The notes under the pieces were generated by a model. It was not told the origin of the DNA, made no database searches, and was given only the letters and a program-made list of their open reading frames with translations. From Cercophora sp. LCS_1 (Eukaryota; Ascomycota; Sordariomycetes; Sordariales; Lasiosphaeriaceae): a stretch of DNA of 64,000 nucleotides. The stretch covers positions 372,001 through 436,000 of the forward strand of contig JAPZLL010000019.1 in the NCBI GenBank assembly GCA_036250225.1, written 5' to 3'. Of this stretch, positions 45,938-57,179 are shown one piece after another. Numbering within the stretch: position 1 is the stretch's first letter; each line of letters begins with the position of its first letter. The translations under genes were made by a program, and so were the position numbers.

Positions 45938-46849
45938 AAACAGCAGCAACATGGGTTTTGATCTCTAGAGCCAGGCGTATCGGCATGCTAGATTGGGCAA
46001 GGGAACTGGGAGCGTGTTACGTTTGGCTTGGGCATTTTCGACTGCATCGTGGCGAACCGGTAGAGGGCTAGGATAGGGACCAGGAGATGGGCCACGAGGC
46101 ACAGTCCGTATCTACAGGTCATTTCACATCAAGACCAGCATAATGGGGGGGTTTGGGATTTGGCAGGATTCTAAAAGGAAGGCAATGGAGGAAGGATACG
46201 GACTGTCTAGTCGTTTGTTCGTGAACGGGATCTGCGATTGACTGCACTGAGCTTGAGGAGGATATACCACTGCTACGCTATCTTGGGTAAAGGCAATTGA
46301 GAATCTACCAAACGGGCAACCCATCTGCAATGTGATACCAGGCACTGAGTAAACTTCCGATGCCGTGGGACGGATAGAACAGGCTGACATTGGACGACAT
46401 GCCCAGTGACGCTGTCTGCTTGGAGGCCTCTGCAAGTATTCGAAGCTGGAATGCCATCTTCGATTTGGGTGAGGTGTCTCCAACCAAAGCACAAGACTCA
46501 AGCCTCACACATTCGAGGCAACAATGCTCCCAGTAGGATAACGCCGCGAGGGCCAGGATCACTAACCGCTTCCCTCGCGGTTTCGAGCACCATGTAAAAA
46601 TTCTCAGCATTAAACACGTGAATCCAATAGAAGACGCTGAACATCATGCATTCGTCTCGTCGCTCATCAAGCCCCCGCTCCCACAGGTGTTTTGTCTTCA
46701 CCCAACCACACATACTTGACCACGACATGACACGACAAGCAAGTTACCGCCGAACCCCCCCTCCCCCCCCCCAAAAAAAACTGTGATTTCATGATGATAC
46801 GGAGCAGTCCATGAACATTGTAAAGTGATGATGGTCCAAAAAAATGATT
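45938..46849. other. Spacer between histidine kinase and tRNA-Tyr
   Basis: 912 nt with no supported protein gene. It contains a homopolymer C-then-A tract near 46755-46780 and the tRNA terminator. Confidence 0.5.
46838..46844 (-). terminator. Pol III T-run terminator of tRNA-Tyr
   Basis: Seven consecutive T on the tRNA strand, 6 nt downstream of the tRNA 3' end. Confidence 0.85.
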
Positions 46850-46937
46850 TCCCCTCGACCGGAATCGAGCCGGTGACCTTTCGGTATATGATTTTGCAAT
46901 TACAGCCGAACGTGATAGCCAACTACACCACAAGGGG
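46850..46937 (-). tRNA. tRNA-Tyr (GTA) with 14-nt intron
   Basis: The full cloverleaf folds on the minus strand. Acceptor stem CCCCTTG pairs with CGAGGGG and is followed by discriminator A. The D arm is GTG/CAC. Anticodon stem TTCGG/CCGAA encloses the loop CTGTAAA once the 14-nt intron (46886-46899) is removed. T-stem ACCGG/CCGGT closes loop CTCGATT. Anticodon GTA is at 46901-46903. The intron sits one nucleotide 3' of the anticodon, the canonical position. The C1-G72 pair is the eukaryotic tRNA-Tyr identity element. The mature length is 74 nt before CCA addition. Confidence 0.93.
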
Positions 46938-47833
46938 TTTTTTGATTGATTGATGGGAATGGGAACAAATTTGGAAACTATGACTGCGCTTCCTGCATGG
47001 TTATTTGCATCGCGTTGTTGGGGGTTTGATTGCGTGTTGGAGTTTTGGTCTCAATTGGTCTTGGAGTTTTTTCTGGAAATGGCGTGCCGGTGAAAAGATG
47101 GAAGGGGTCGTTACGCGGAGGGAGACCCTCAAGGTTCGCACGCACCGCCTAGACACATTCGATGGTCTTTAGCCACCTTCTTTAGACATGGCGGGAGTTG
47201 ATCCGGTACACGAATTACATTGCTCGTCGCTGTTGGGTCCGGTCACCTTGGAATGCATTTGAACGGAAATGGGAGGGGATCACGACACCGTAAATATCAG
47301 GGATTTTGTGCAGAAAGCCAAGGGGGGCCAATGGTGGGCAAACACACGTCTTGAACTGCGTATTCTCATGCACGATCACCAGTGCCTTGCAGTTGAACAA
47401 GACAGCAGTCTGATTCTCTGCCCCATCGAAGTGACCTCGCCCCGGTCTACATCCTAAAATCTTGTAAAAGGGGGACCTGGGAAGATTATCGAGGCATTGG
47501 AGAGAGTATTCCACAGTCCTCGCGACATAATAGTGTTGGAAATGACATTTCGAGCCTTGTGGAAGACAAGAGATTGCTTGGAATCAATTGGTACTGTGTT
47601 AGCATGTTCAGCTCACGCCTTTTCTGTATCCTTGGATGCTTTTTTAGGCTATCTAAGGCGCAGGGCACCCAGCTAAGCATCATAGAACTAACTCATTGCT
47701 CCATCGGCCAAGCTCTGAAGCCCACTAATACCTAACATCTAAACCCACATGAATTGCCATGCATACAACTTGTCATGCTATGCTCATCGCTCGACACCCC
47801 CGGTAATTACACACACCCGTATCATACACACCC
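46938..47833. other. Spacer between tRNA-Tyr and NUP159
   Basis: 896 nt; it includes the tRNA 5' flank and the NUP159 3' flank. Only short unrecognised frames. Confidence 0.5.
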
Positions 47834-50800
47834 TCAATCGTCATCCCTCAGCCGGGTCACATTGGGCCCATTCTTCTCCAAACTCTTCTTCAGAATCGCC
47901 AGCGTAGCCTTTCTCTTGGCCGCCTTCGCTTTAATCGCCGCCTTCTCCTCGTCGGTAAACATGCTGAGCTTCTTCCTCTGAGGGGTTCCTCTCATTCCAT
48001 ATGACCCCGGTGTCGACTCTCTCAATGCGCTCCTCTCAGGCGAAAAGATTGACGCCCGGCCCTTAACCGGCGTCGCAAACGGCGAGCCCTCGCGGCTTCT
48101 TGGCCCGGGAGTGCCACCAAGACCCACCGAGCTCATTCTCAACCTGCGCATCTGGTTCTCTAGGACGTCGATATCGCCACTGCGTTTCTCAGCGACCGCA
48201 GTCATCTTGTTGATAGTGCGAATGATGGCCTCGACGGTAGGAACAGGGGCTTTGCCCGAAGCGCCGGCCACTGTAGCAAGCTTCGCCTTGAGCATGGTGA
48301 GCGCCTGTTCGGCCTCGTTGAGGAGCTTGGAGAACTCTGCATACGACTTTCTCAGCTCATTCTGCTGGGTCGTCTGCTCCGCGCTCAAGGGGAATGACTT
48401 GGCAAGGGCTAGCTTGTCCGGGTCGGTCTGGGTCGAGATGATTCTGCGGAGGTCCTCGTCCTTGGCCCGGAGCTTGGATAGGTCTCGCATCAAGGTCTGA
48501 ATCGAGGCTTGGACTTGCTCAACGTTCTTGATGCGACCCTCCTTCAGCTCTTCGGTGAGTTCTGTATCCAGAACCGCACCCAGATCCTCGCCCTCAACTA
48601 GCACCCACTCGCCTGGATTCTCCAAATCCTCCTTGTGTCGTCCTGATTCTTTATACATGGTGCTGTGACCTTGAATGAAAGCCTGGAGTGATCGCGAGTT
48701 CAGGCCGAGCCTGTCAATCATGCGGTTGATGTCCCTCCACAAGGTCTCGCAGGCAACCGGGATCTCCTCATGGGTGCCCGAGGGATTGACAGGCGCAAGC
48801 TGAGCGTCGACGGCAAGGAACTCATCCATGTGCAGTGTTGGCTGGATCTGCGAGCGCAGAATTCTTTGGATGCTCTCGTCCTCGGGATCTACCAGCACAC
48901 GCTCCTGAGCTTCCTTCTTAGCGGCGAGTTTTCGTTGCTCCTCCACATTGGGGTCGATCGGCGGTGCAGCTCTCACGACCGAAGAGCCAAGGCCTGATCC
49001 CGGGAGAGGCTTACGCCCCAAGAGCGACGAGGCCATTCCAGACGCGGATGGGAATCCAGGCGCGCTGAATGACCGGTGGCTATCCGGTCGCGCGATGATG
49101 CTGGTTCGAGGGCCAGGACGCACAGGGCTGGGAGACCGGGGACTCTGCGGGGGGACGGGCTTCGGGAAAAGGACCGAGCCTCGTCCAACTTCGCCGAACA
49201 GCTTGGTTGGCTCGGCCTCTGACCGCGAAATCGTCGAGTATCCGCTCTCCGCCATTGTGGTAAACGAGCCTGATGGTGTGGGCCCACCGGGAGTATGGCT
49301 GCTGAACCCCGTTGCTGTCGTGGGGCTAAGGTCTTTGGTGACGTCGATACCGCTGCCCTCGCTGCCAGACTCGTCGCCCTCCTCCTCTTCCTCCTCCCTC
49401 TCCTCTCCTTCCTCTTCCTCCTCCTCGTCGCCCTCGTCCTCGGAAAACGCACTACCGGAATCCTCGGGAACGGCTGGTACTTCAGGGGCCTTGGGAAGGG
49501 CTTTCTCAGGGAAATCCAAGGGCACCTCTGAAGGCTTCGACTTAGGCTTCGAAATGAAGTCAGGCGGTAAGGGGGCGGCTTCCGGCACGACCTTGGGCTT
49601 CTCCTCTGGCTTTGGCGTAGCATCCCTGTCTCCAAAGAGGTTCTTCTTGGGCATAAAGTCCGGAGGCAACGGAGCATCCAGGGCTTTCACGGCTGTTTTG
49701 GGGGCTGTGTCTGGTGAGCTTGATGAACCTGAAGACGACGATGAATCACCAAGGGGGAAAACCGCCTTACTAGTTGTATCCGGCGGAAGAGGCGCAGCGG
49801 GAATGTTTGCCAGATTCTCCTTGTCCCCGTCCTCCTTCTTGATCTTGGGAGTCCCAAAGATTGACGAGGCGGCAGGCTTTGGAGTTCCGAAAATATTGGA
49901 AAGTCCAGAAGATGTCGCCGGCTTAGATCCAAAGAGGCTGGAGTTAGCAGTGGGGCCTGCAGTAGTCTTGAAATCAAACCGTTGAGGAGCCGGGGTGGTG
50001 GTGGGAGTGGTGGACTCCATGCTGAAGATCGACTTCGCTTTTTCTGACGCCGGGGTCGGAGCCGGAGTGCTGTCCATGTCTTCTTCCTTGGTCGGAGGAG
50101 CGGCTGGCTGCTTGGCTGCATCGCTCAACGAAAGACCAAAGCCGCTGCTAAATAGGGAGCCGCCCTGGGTGCCCTTGGGCTCATCTTCATCTTTTGATTT
50201 CGGTGCTGGTTGAAAGGTAGTCCCTAGGACAAATGGTGAAGATCCAAAGGCAGGTTTGGTCTCAGTTTTGGCTGCCTGAGGAGGGAATGCTGTCGACACT
50301 TCTGTCGCAGGCTTGGAGAAGGCCCCAGAACCAGACCCAAAGACGTTGGTTGTACCACTTGGAGCGGCACCTAGAGATCCAAACCCACCCTTGCTTGCGA
50401 AGCTTGCGAATCCTCCTCCTGGGGAGGCCGGCGCAGCGCTTCCAAACACCTTTCCAGCTGTTGGGCTGGCACTGCCAAGGCTAGATGACCCAAATGCCGG
50501 TTGTGCGGCGGCAGTTCCTCCGGTCGCCCATGGTGACGTCTTAGCACCCATACCCAGCATCGAGGACTGTCCAAATGCCGGCGCTGCAGCCTTGGCACCG
50601 AGAGAGGGCGTGCCGAAAGAAGGTGCGGCTGATGGGGACCCGAAGCCAGACTGGCCAAAAGCTGGCGCTGCTGGTTTGCTCCCGAATGTGCTTGAGCCAA
50701 AAGCCGGAGCTGTAGAAGCGCTAGGAGTCGTAGCCCAAGGTGAAGGTTTATTACCGAGGGCTGACGCCCCCCCGAACGCAGGAGAGGCGGCCGCTTGCGC

Positions 50801-52318
50801 GCCAAACGGCGAAGGGGTGGCAGCAGAGGATGCGAACGCAGGGGCAGGAGCGCCCGAGGTAGCAGGTTGGGTACTTACATCTCCGGTGCTCAAAAGTCCG
50901 GGGTAGGTTGCTCCGGCGCGGATGGATTCGTTGTAGATGATCCACCACGAGCCAAGGACACCTTCGTTGTTGAGCGCCCAAAGTCCCGGAAGAGGGCCTG
51001 GTGAGAACTCGATGGCGTCAGATTCCGCGGGTATCGGCCTATACACTTTATCTTTTCCTGAAAGATCGAGAGCGGTTCCAATGGGGAACGCCGTGTCCAT
51101 GCTTCCCATATCCTCTGCCATGGGGACCTGTGCACGTCTCGAGTCGTCGGCCAGCTCTGTCATGGTGAAGACGTTGGAGATCTTGTCCGCTGGCTTATTC
51201 GAGGCAAGGGCTGTTTTCGAGCGGCTCAGCAGCCCAATATCCTCGATTGCCGTCGATGAAACCACCAACAGATCCTGGAGATTGGGGGGAAAATCCTTGA
51301 GCCTGAGTATGGAATGGTGTGGGATTTTGTCATTTTGGAATGGCCGAATGGGGTCATCGAGCTCCTGGAAGGTGAACGTTGGTGGCGCACCTCCAGGCGG
51401 TTGTTGTCGTGTGATGATGTTGTAGATCGAATCTTGGTCCTTGGCACTGTAGACGGCGAGGAATACGTGGTTCTCTAGCCATGTTATGGATGAGACGTGA
51501 TAGTCGCCGACTCCTGGAGATTTGGGGATGCGTCCCTTGTCCACTCCCTCAGGTGTCATCTGAGAGATAGAGCCATCACCCATGCCAGCAACCAGCTGCT
51601 TGCCCCTGGTGCTCCACGCGGCACAGCTGACCTGAGTCCGCAGCACCGGACCGCTTGCTCCTTCGACGAGCTTTCCCTCGGCCACATTTGCCATCAAGAG
51701 ATTGCCTTTTTCGGTGACTAAAGCACAATAGGTAGCAAACTCAACCGCAGGGTTGGGAACAAGTGCTCGGAGACTTTCGCCATTTGTGGCAAGCTGAAAT
51801 TTCGAATCGGTTTTCCCCTGGACCACGTCTTGGACGTCGTACACCGCAAGACCCCCACCAGTTTCCGCCGAGAGGATGAGATATTTCTCGTCTGCTGTGA
51901 ATGCCAACTGTGAAATGCGGAATGGCAAAGGAAGCTTCGCCTGAGGCTCGTAGGATCGGACATCGCTATCGGTGCGCGGGGCTTCAAATGCCTTCCGAAC
52001 AGACTCGGTCGTTCCGATTACAACGGCATCGGGCCCAGCTGCGGCGAAGAGCCCTTTTCGAGAAGCGATGCTCAAGAGAGATGCTGTCGGCGCGGGTGTA
52101 GTGTCCCACTTCGAAGTTAACCGTACTTTCGCATCGCCGGCAAGCGCAAGAAAACCGAGTCCCTATTGATCACAGTTAGACTAAGCCGGGAGAAAAGAAA
52201 GGAAGGTGCTCGCCTCTGTCTGAATGGTCTCGAGTTTAGGACCCTGTGTTAGTCCTCCTGCCCCGCTGGCGGCGCTGCTCTCCATGGCGTTGCCGGCGCC
52301 CCCGAAGCTGAAAGCCAT
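47834..52318 (-). CDS. nup159: Nucleoporin Nup159 (Nup214 homologue)
   Basis: A cytoplasmic-face nuclear pore component that docks the mRNA export helicase Dbp5 and anchors in the Nup82 complex. Exon 1 (52214-52318) encodes MAFSFGGAGNAMESS...KLETIQTE. A 51-nt intron (52163-52213) with an apparent GC donor leads to GLGFLALAGDAKVRL. The product is about 1477 aa. The N-terminal beta-propeller covers about residues 30-440 (LPLPFRISQLAFTADEKYLIL, YHVSSITWLENHVFLAVYS). A long FG region follows with many SAFG, PAFG and SLFG motifs and few acidic residues. Next comes a Pro/Lys-rich stretch with an acidic Glu/Asp run near 930-960. The C-terminal ~350 residues form a coiled coil (LRDLSKLRAKDEDLRRII, LLNEAEQALTMLKAKL). 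The gene is divergent from PUP1. Confidence 0.93.
52163..52213 (-). other. Probable GC-AG intron in NUP159
   Basis: The exon ends ACAGAG, then GCGAGC; a CTAAC branch precedes the CAATAG acceptor. Joining gives QTE-GLGFLALAGDAKV, the expected Nup159 sequence. The intron carries an in-frame stop, so retention would truncate the protein. No GT donor nearby keeps the family sequence. Confidence 0.75.
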
Positions 52319-53256
52319 GTCGTTTCTAATTTAGCCACGCTTAGAGAAAAGACTCGAGCTTCAAAGGACGATTCCGCTCAGCATTGGTTGTAGACTCGCA
52401 CCGCAGCGGGTTGACGCGCGACTGTGATGCGGTGCAGATGTAGCCGACTTTTGTATTGTTGAGTTTTGCGCAAAGTTGGTGCAATCGCGGGGAAAACGTC
52501 GGGGGATAATGGAGCAAAGCCTGCTCTTATGAGTTGAAAGTGGCGGGGCGCAAAGGTACGAAATTCTTGGGTAAGGTGCACTTCTTTGTCGGAACTTCTC
52601 GTTGACGCGCCGGTGATTTTTCTGATGGATCTCCAGCTGCGTTGCCTGCCCCAGCCATGCGAACCCAACACCCCTGCCAGAGCGACCGGGCTTGGCGCTC
52701 AACATGCTACAAGAAGTTCTTACAGCAAAAACTAGATGACGGTATCTACGGAATCCATATTGATTCTTCGGTTATTAAACTATCTTCAAATTACTTACCA
52801 AAGTCATTATATGTATAAAAAAACACTGTCAATGACCTAGTGTATGTTTTATGCGTCTTTTTTGTATGTAAAGATGCAGCTCTCGTTCCAACACCTCGCT
52901 TTTCTGTGGGAGACCTAGCCATATCACGTGTGGGGAGCTTGGGCCACCATCGATTGCACCCCTGCCACTTCCAGGTGTTAGGCAGCCCCCTAGCGCGTCG
53001 TGTTGCAGCGACCAAGCTCGCTGAGAGCCAGAGCAACAGCCTCATCCCGAAGGCAGCTTTTAGCCTCGTCATCAGCTCAACGACCGCAACCGCAACCGCA
53101 ACCCATCGACCCCATCCGACGACACCACGCAGATCTACCACCGAAGCCCTCCACCTCGTCGACGACAAGACACCGAGGCATACACCCACGGGCCCGGACT
53201 AAACTCCCGCCCGCCTCACAGACAAACCACCTCCCAATCCACAATCACAACCCACG
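52319..53256. promoter_or_regulatory. Divergent promoter region NUP159 / PUP1
   Basis: 938 nt between divergent starts. An AT-rich block with a TATAAAAAAA-like element lies near 52810, a CACGTG at 52925-52930, and a (CAACCG)-type short repeat near 53085-53105. No gene is supported. Confidence 0.45.
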
Positions 53257-54124
53257 ATGCCGGGCTTCGACTTCTCAAACTACAACCGCAATGCGGCGCT
53301 CCATGCCCGGGGTGTTCCGCTCCCGAAGGCGACCAGCACAGGAACCACCATTGTGGGCTGCTTGTTCGAGGGCGGCGTAGTGGTGAGTCTCGTTGCTCCC
53401 CAATCCCATCGCCAAACCTAACCAAACCCCATCACAGATCGCCGCTGACACACGAGCGACCTCCGGCCCCATCGTCGCCGACAAGAACTGCGAAAAGCTC
53501 CATTACATCTCCCCCAACATCTGGTGCGCGGGCGCCGGCACAGCCGCCGACACCGAGTTCACCACAGCCCTGATCTCGTCCCAGCTGGAACTGCATTCGC
53601 TGTCGACAGGCCGCAAGCCACGCGTGGTAACATGCATGACTCTTTTGAAGCAACACCTCTTCCGCTACCAGGGTCACATTGGAGCCTACCTCGTGGTAGC
53701 GGGCGTCGACCCGACGGGAACGCATCTCTTCACGGTGCACGCGCACGGCTCGACGGATAAGCTTCCCTACGTGACAATGGGCTCTGGTTCGCTGGCTGCC
53801 ATGTCGGTGTTTGAGACACAGTGGCGGCCCAAGCTGACGCAGGAAGATGCCGTCAAGCTGTGCAGCGATGCCATTCTGGCTGGTATCTTCAACGATCTGG
53901 GCTCGGGTAGCAATGTGGACGTGGCCATCATCACGGCGGAGAAGACAACGCTCAAGCGCAACTACATTAAGCCGAACGAGCGTACCCAGAAGCTCAAGAG
54001 CTACAAGTTTGCGCGGGGCACGACGGCTGTATTGAACGAGAAGATCATCCGCAAGGAGGATCTTGGGAACTTTGTGAGCGTGGAGGAACTGCGGAGCGAG
54101 GATAAGATGGAGGTTGATGCTTAG
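53257..54124 (+). CDS. pup1: 20S proteasome subunit beta2 (Pup1), trypsin-like site
   Basis: The catalytic beta2 subunit of the 20S proteasome core, cleaving after basic residues. Exon 1 (53257-53382) encodes MPGFDFSNYNRNAALHARG...EGGVV; a 55-nt intron (53383-53437) has GTGAGT and CCTAAC; exon 2 (53438-54124) starts IAADTRATSGPIVADKNCEK. The product is 270 aa, the family length. A propeptide of 29 residues ends at Gly29, exposing the catalytic Thr30 (G-TTIVGCLF) after autocleavage. Conserved D of AADTRAT, K of DKNCEKLH and the GSGSLAAMSVFE block are present. The C-terminal tail embraces beta3 in known structures. The start fits the family exactly. Confidence 0.96.
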
Positions 54125-54906
54125 GCTGGAGGTTTTTGAAGAGACGGGCGAGGTGTGCCCGGCTAGAAGGGATAGACCCACGAAGATACACCTTGTACCC
54201 ATATGCCGGATAACGAAGAAACGGTTGATATGCTTGTAGTGCGCATTGATGGCTCTGATATCTAGAAGGATGTGATGCTCGGACCTTCGAGCGCGTTGCA
54301 GATCACGACAAAATATCACTGCGCGGCTGAGTAGACAAGATTTCTTCCTGTATTCACAGTCCCGCCAATATCTATCTGAGGCCATCGACCGTAGTCTCCC
54401 ACTTCCTGGAGGCCGTCCTGACCCGAGAGACGGCCTTAAACCATCGTTCAAGGTATCTGGCATGAATATCTACAGCAGAAAAGAAGCCCAATAGGTGCAT
54501 CCCATATGTCGAGCCCAATGCAAACAAAAACAGAAGGTATAGCCCTCGCCCGGGACCATCTACTTTTCTTGCCAAAATCCCACACAAATGAAACAGAAGA
54601 AAAAGAAACTGGCCCTCCCAGTTTTTTGTTGCTGATTGATCCCCTTCCAAAATTATGTAAGTGGTAGTCCAGGATATCTCTCCCTTCCGAACCAGGGACC
54701 GAATTTGAAACCCCCAAATCGCCCGCTAGAAAGCAGCACACCAATGCCCGTAACGCCCAGCAGCAGAATAATGTTCGCAAATCGCAATGGGGTATGATGA
54801 TGTGATGTTTGTGCAAGGCGCCGTCATTATCGTCAAGAAGTCGAAGAAAAGGCAAAAAGATCAAGAAACGAGTGAAAACCCGCGACCTGAGTCGAGGGCG
54901 GCGAAT
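54125..54906. other. Convergent spacer PUP1 / Sel1-repeat gene
   Basis: 782 nt between opposing stops; 3' flanks only, no supported gene. Confidence 0.5.
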
Positions 54907-57179
54907 TTATGCCTTGGCTTTGCGGCTGAAGAGACCCTTTCTCGACCTGGACTTGGATCTAGATTTCTTCTTGGAATCGGGTGATCCTGCATCGTCGGCA
55001 TATTTGGGCTTATGGATCCTGTAATGTTGTCAGTATGTTTGCCATGGTGGGAGACGTAGTGGGAAAGATTAGACATACCAGCTGTTGCCAACCATGCTAA
55101 CACCCTTGGCCTCTGCCTCTCTATAGAACTTCGCACTCTTCTTCAGGTCTTTTTTGCATCCAATGCCTTGGGCGTAGCAGAAACCAGCTTCGGTCAGAGC
55201 ATCAACATCGCCCCAAGCTAAACGTCGTTAGCGCCAGATTATTCAAAATAAAAGGAGGAAATCTTACAGCCGGCGATTTCAAAGCACCTGAGACCAAGAG
55301 CTTTGTCTTGGTCGATACCCCAACCATTCATATGGCTGACACCAAGCTCATAGATGCTCAATGCGAACTGGGCTTTGCGTGCCTTCCGCTCAACTACATC
55401 AACAGCCTTGCCCTCCTTGACCTGTGTCTCATCGTCGGCGATTTCAATGCTAGCCGACTCGGCTGCCTTCCGAAGCCATTCAACACCCTCTTTCTGGTTT
55501 GGCCTCATTCCCCAACCGTGTCGACAAGCCAATGCGTACAGGAGCATTCCCGTCGGGTGGCCCTGCTTTGCGGCATGCTGTAGATGCCATGTGGACTCTC
55601 GGAGCGAGCCGTTCTCGTGCAGCTCAACAGCCTTGGTGACGTGCTCCTCCGCTGTCAGGTCAGACATAGTTGGTGCGTTTGAGTACAGCGACCTCGACGG
55701 CTTAATGGTACTGGCGGAGTCGCTAGTCGTTGTTGACATGGGTGTTTTTCCCCGTGCGGCATCGTGGAGTGGGGACGTTAGTGAACGACCCCTTGGCACG
55801 TCTTCTGAAACGCGAGCGCCCTCTATAGAGGGGCGACTAGGATCCGGAGACGGTTGTTGGGCGGGGTGGGGAACCTCCATGCTCAATTTGCTGGGCTCAA
55901 AGGAGGGCCGTGTAAACCCGTCAGCTCCCGAAGAGCTCGATGGTCTCGTCGGCGGCGATGGTGGGGGTTGCCCGCTCAGAGGAAGGTTTGGTGGTTGCTG
56001 ATCATCAGGCAACATGCCTGGGGCTCTCTGAACAGCTTTACCACGGGGAAGGGTGAATTTTGAGTAGATGTAGGACGTAGCAGGCCGACCATCGTCGCCG
56101 ATCGCGTCGGAGAACCCGTCTCCCGTCATACTCACAGGAGTGTGAGCGGAGTCGTCTGCGAACATAAACGAAGTGTGGCTGTCGGAGGATGCTTGACGAA
56201 CTGGCGGATCCAGACCCGGGGTGCCAGCTCTGCTTAGGGGCCTGGAGAAGTTGAACGATGGTCGCGGCAAGCCGGAAGCATCAGAGCTAATGGAAGGCGA
56301 CCGTTGGGTCAACCCAAGTCCGGGCGACAGGATACCACTGCTGGTGGAGAATTTCCGGGGCCCCTGCGAGTGGATAGAGGTGCTGAGAGAGCTGAGAGCG
56401 TCACCGTCCGACGACTCCTGAGAGGAGATGACACTAGAAGTCCGCTTCGAGAAAGACGGTCGGGGAGGAAGAAGACCAGCGGCATCAAACGAGTGCATTT
56501 TCTGGAGCTTCTCTGGTGAGCTGGCCATTGAGTAGGTAGAGACAGGGGACTGCGGGTTGAAGCTGTCCTGGGTGGTAGACCGCGTCAAGTTTAGTCTCTC
56601 CAGTCGTTCTGTCGGAAGGCTGGGGGGGTTCCGGTCCATCGGAGTTGGTGACTCTTCCCGTCTCGCGCCGACGCCGAAGTAGTTTTCCCTCTCGTCAACG
56701 TCGTTGAGATCCCTTCTGAACGAGTTCATCATGTTTGGAAGGTTCGGCACGGCGGGCACGTCGGATGCAGGTGGAACAGCGCTCATCCTCGGGTGGACAG
56801 AGACCGGTCGCTGGCTCAAGTCATCATCCACGTCAGGCCTAAAGCTGGGTCCAAATGTCTGGTGCGTAACTGTTTCCCCATCCTCGGATCCAGAGTCGTG
56901 GTTCAGGTGAATAGACCGGAAGTAATCAGACCTGCCCTGCACAACTAATGGACTCTCAGTGGTCAATGGTGGGAGGCGGCTCATTCGACGCCCCTGCTTC
57001 GTGCTCTCTTCCTCGAGCTTCTTGGCCAGCAGCTGACTCTGCATCCGCAACGCGTCCAAGGGCGAAAGTTCCGGGGGTATCTCCCCCGCCACGTGAAGAC
57101 GAGGGGACTTAAGCGGCCGCGAAACCGAAGCCTGCGATTTTGACCGAAGGTCGATATGATCTGGTCTGCGGAGGTCCAT
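54907..57179 (-). CDS. Sel1-like repeat protein (Nif1/Dsf2 type)
   Basis: Related to fission-yeast mitosis inhibitor Nif1 and budding-yeast Dsf2, which are linked to cell-cycle and cell-polarity signalling; function here is inferred. Exons: 55268-57179, 55079-55217 and 54907-55018; introns are 50 and 60 nt. The product is about 720 aa. The start at 57179 gives MDLRRPDHIDLRSKSQASVS. Residues 1-480 are disordered and Ser/Pro-rich with many possible phosphosites. From about 490 come Sel1-like repeats: EEHVTKAVELHENGSLRESTWHL, QGHPTGMLLYALACRHGWG, a repeat ending in GWGIDQDKALGLRCFEIAG, and DALTEAGFCYAQGIGCKKDLKKSAKFY, the last spanning the second exon. The C-terminus is strongly basic (KKKSRSKSRSRKGLFSRKAKA-like), perhaps a nuclear or membrane signal. 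Confidence 0.85.

Noticed and set aside
46745..46785. C-run followed by A-run as a possible transposon end or telomere-like sequence
   Set aside because: It is a simple homopolymer tract without target-site duplication, terminal repeat or telomeric unit.
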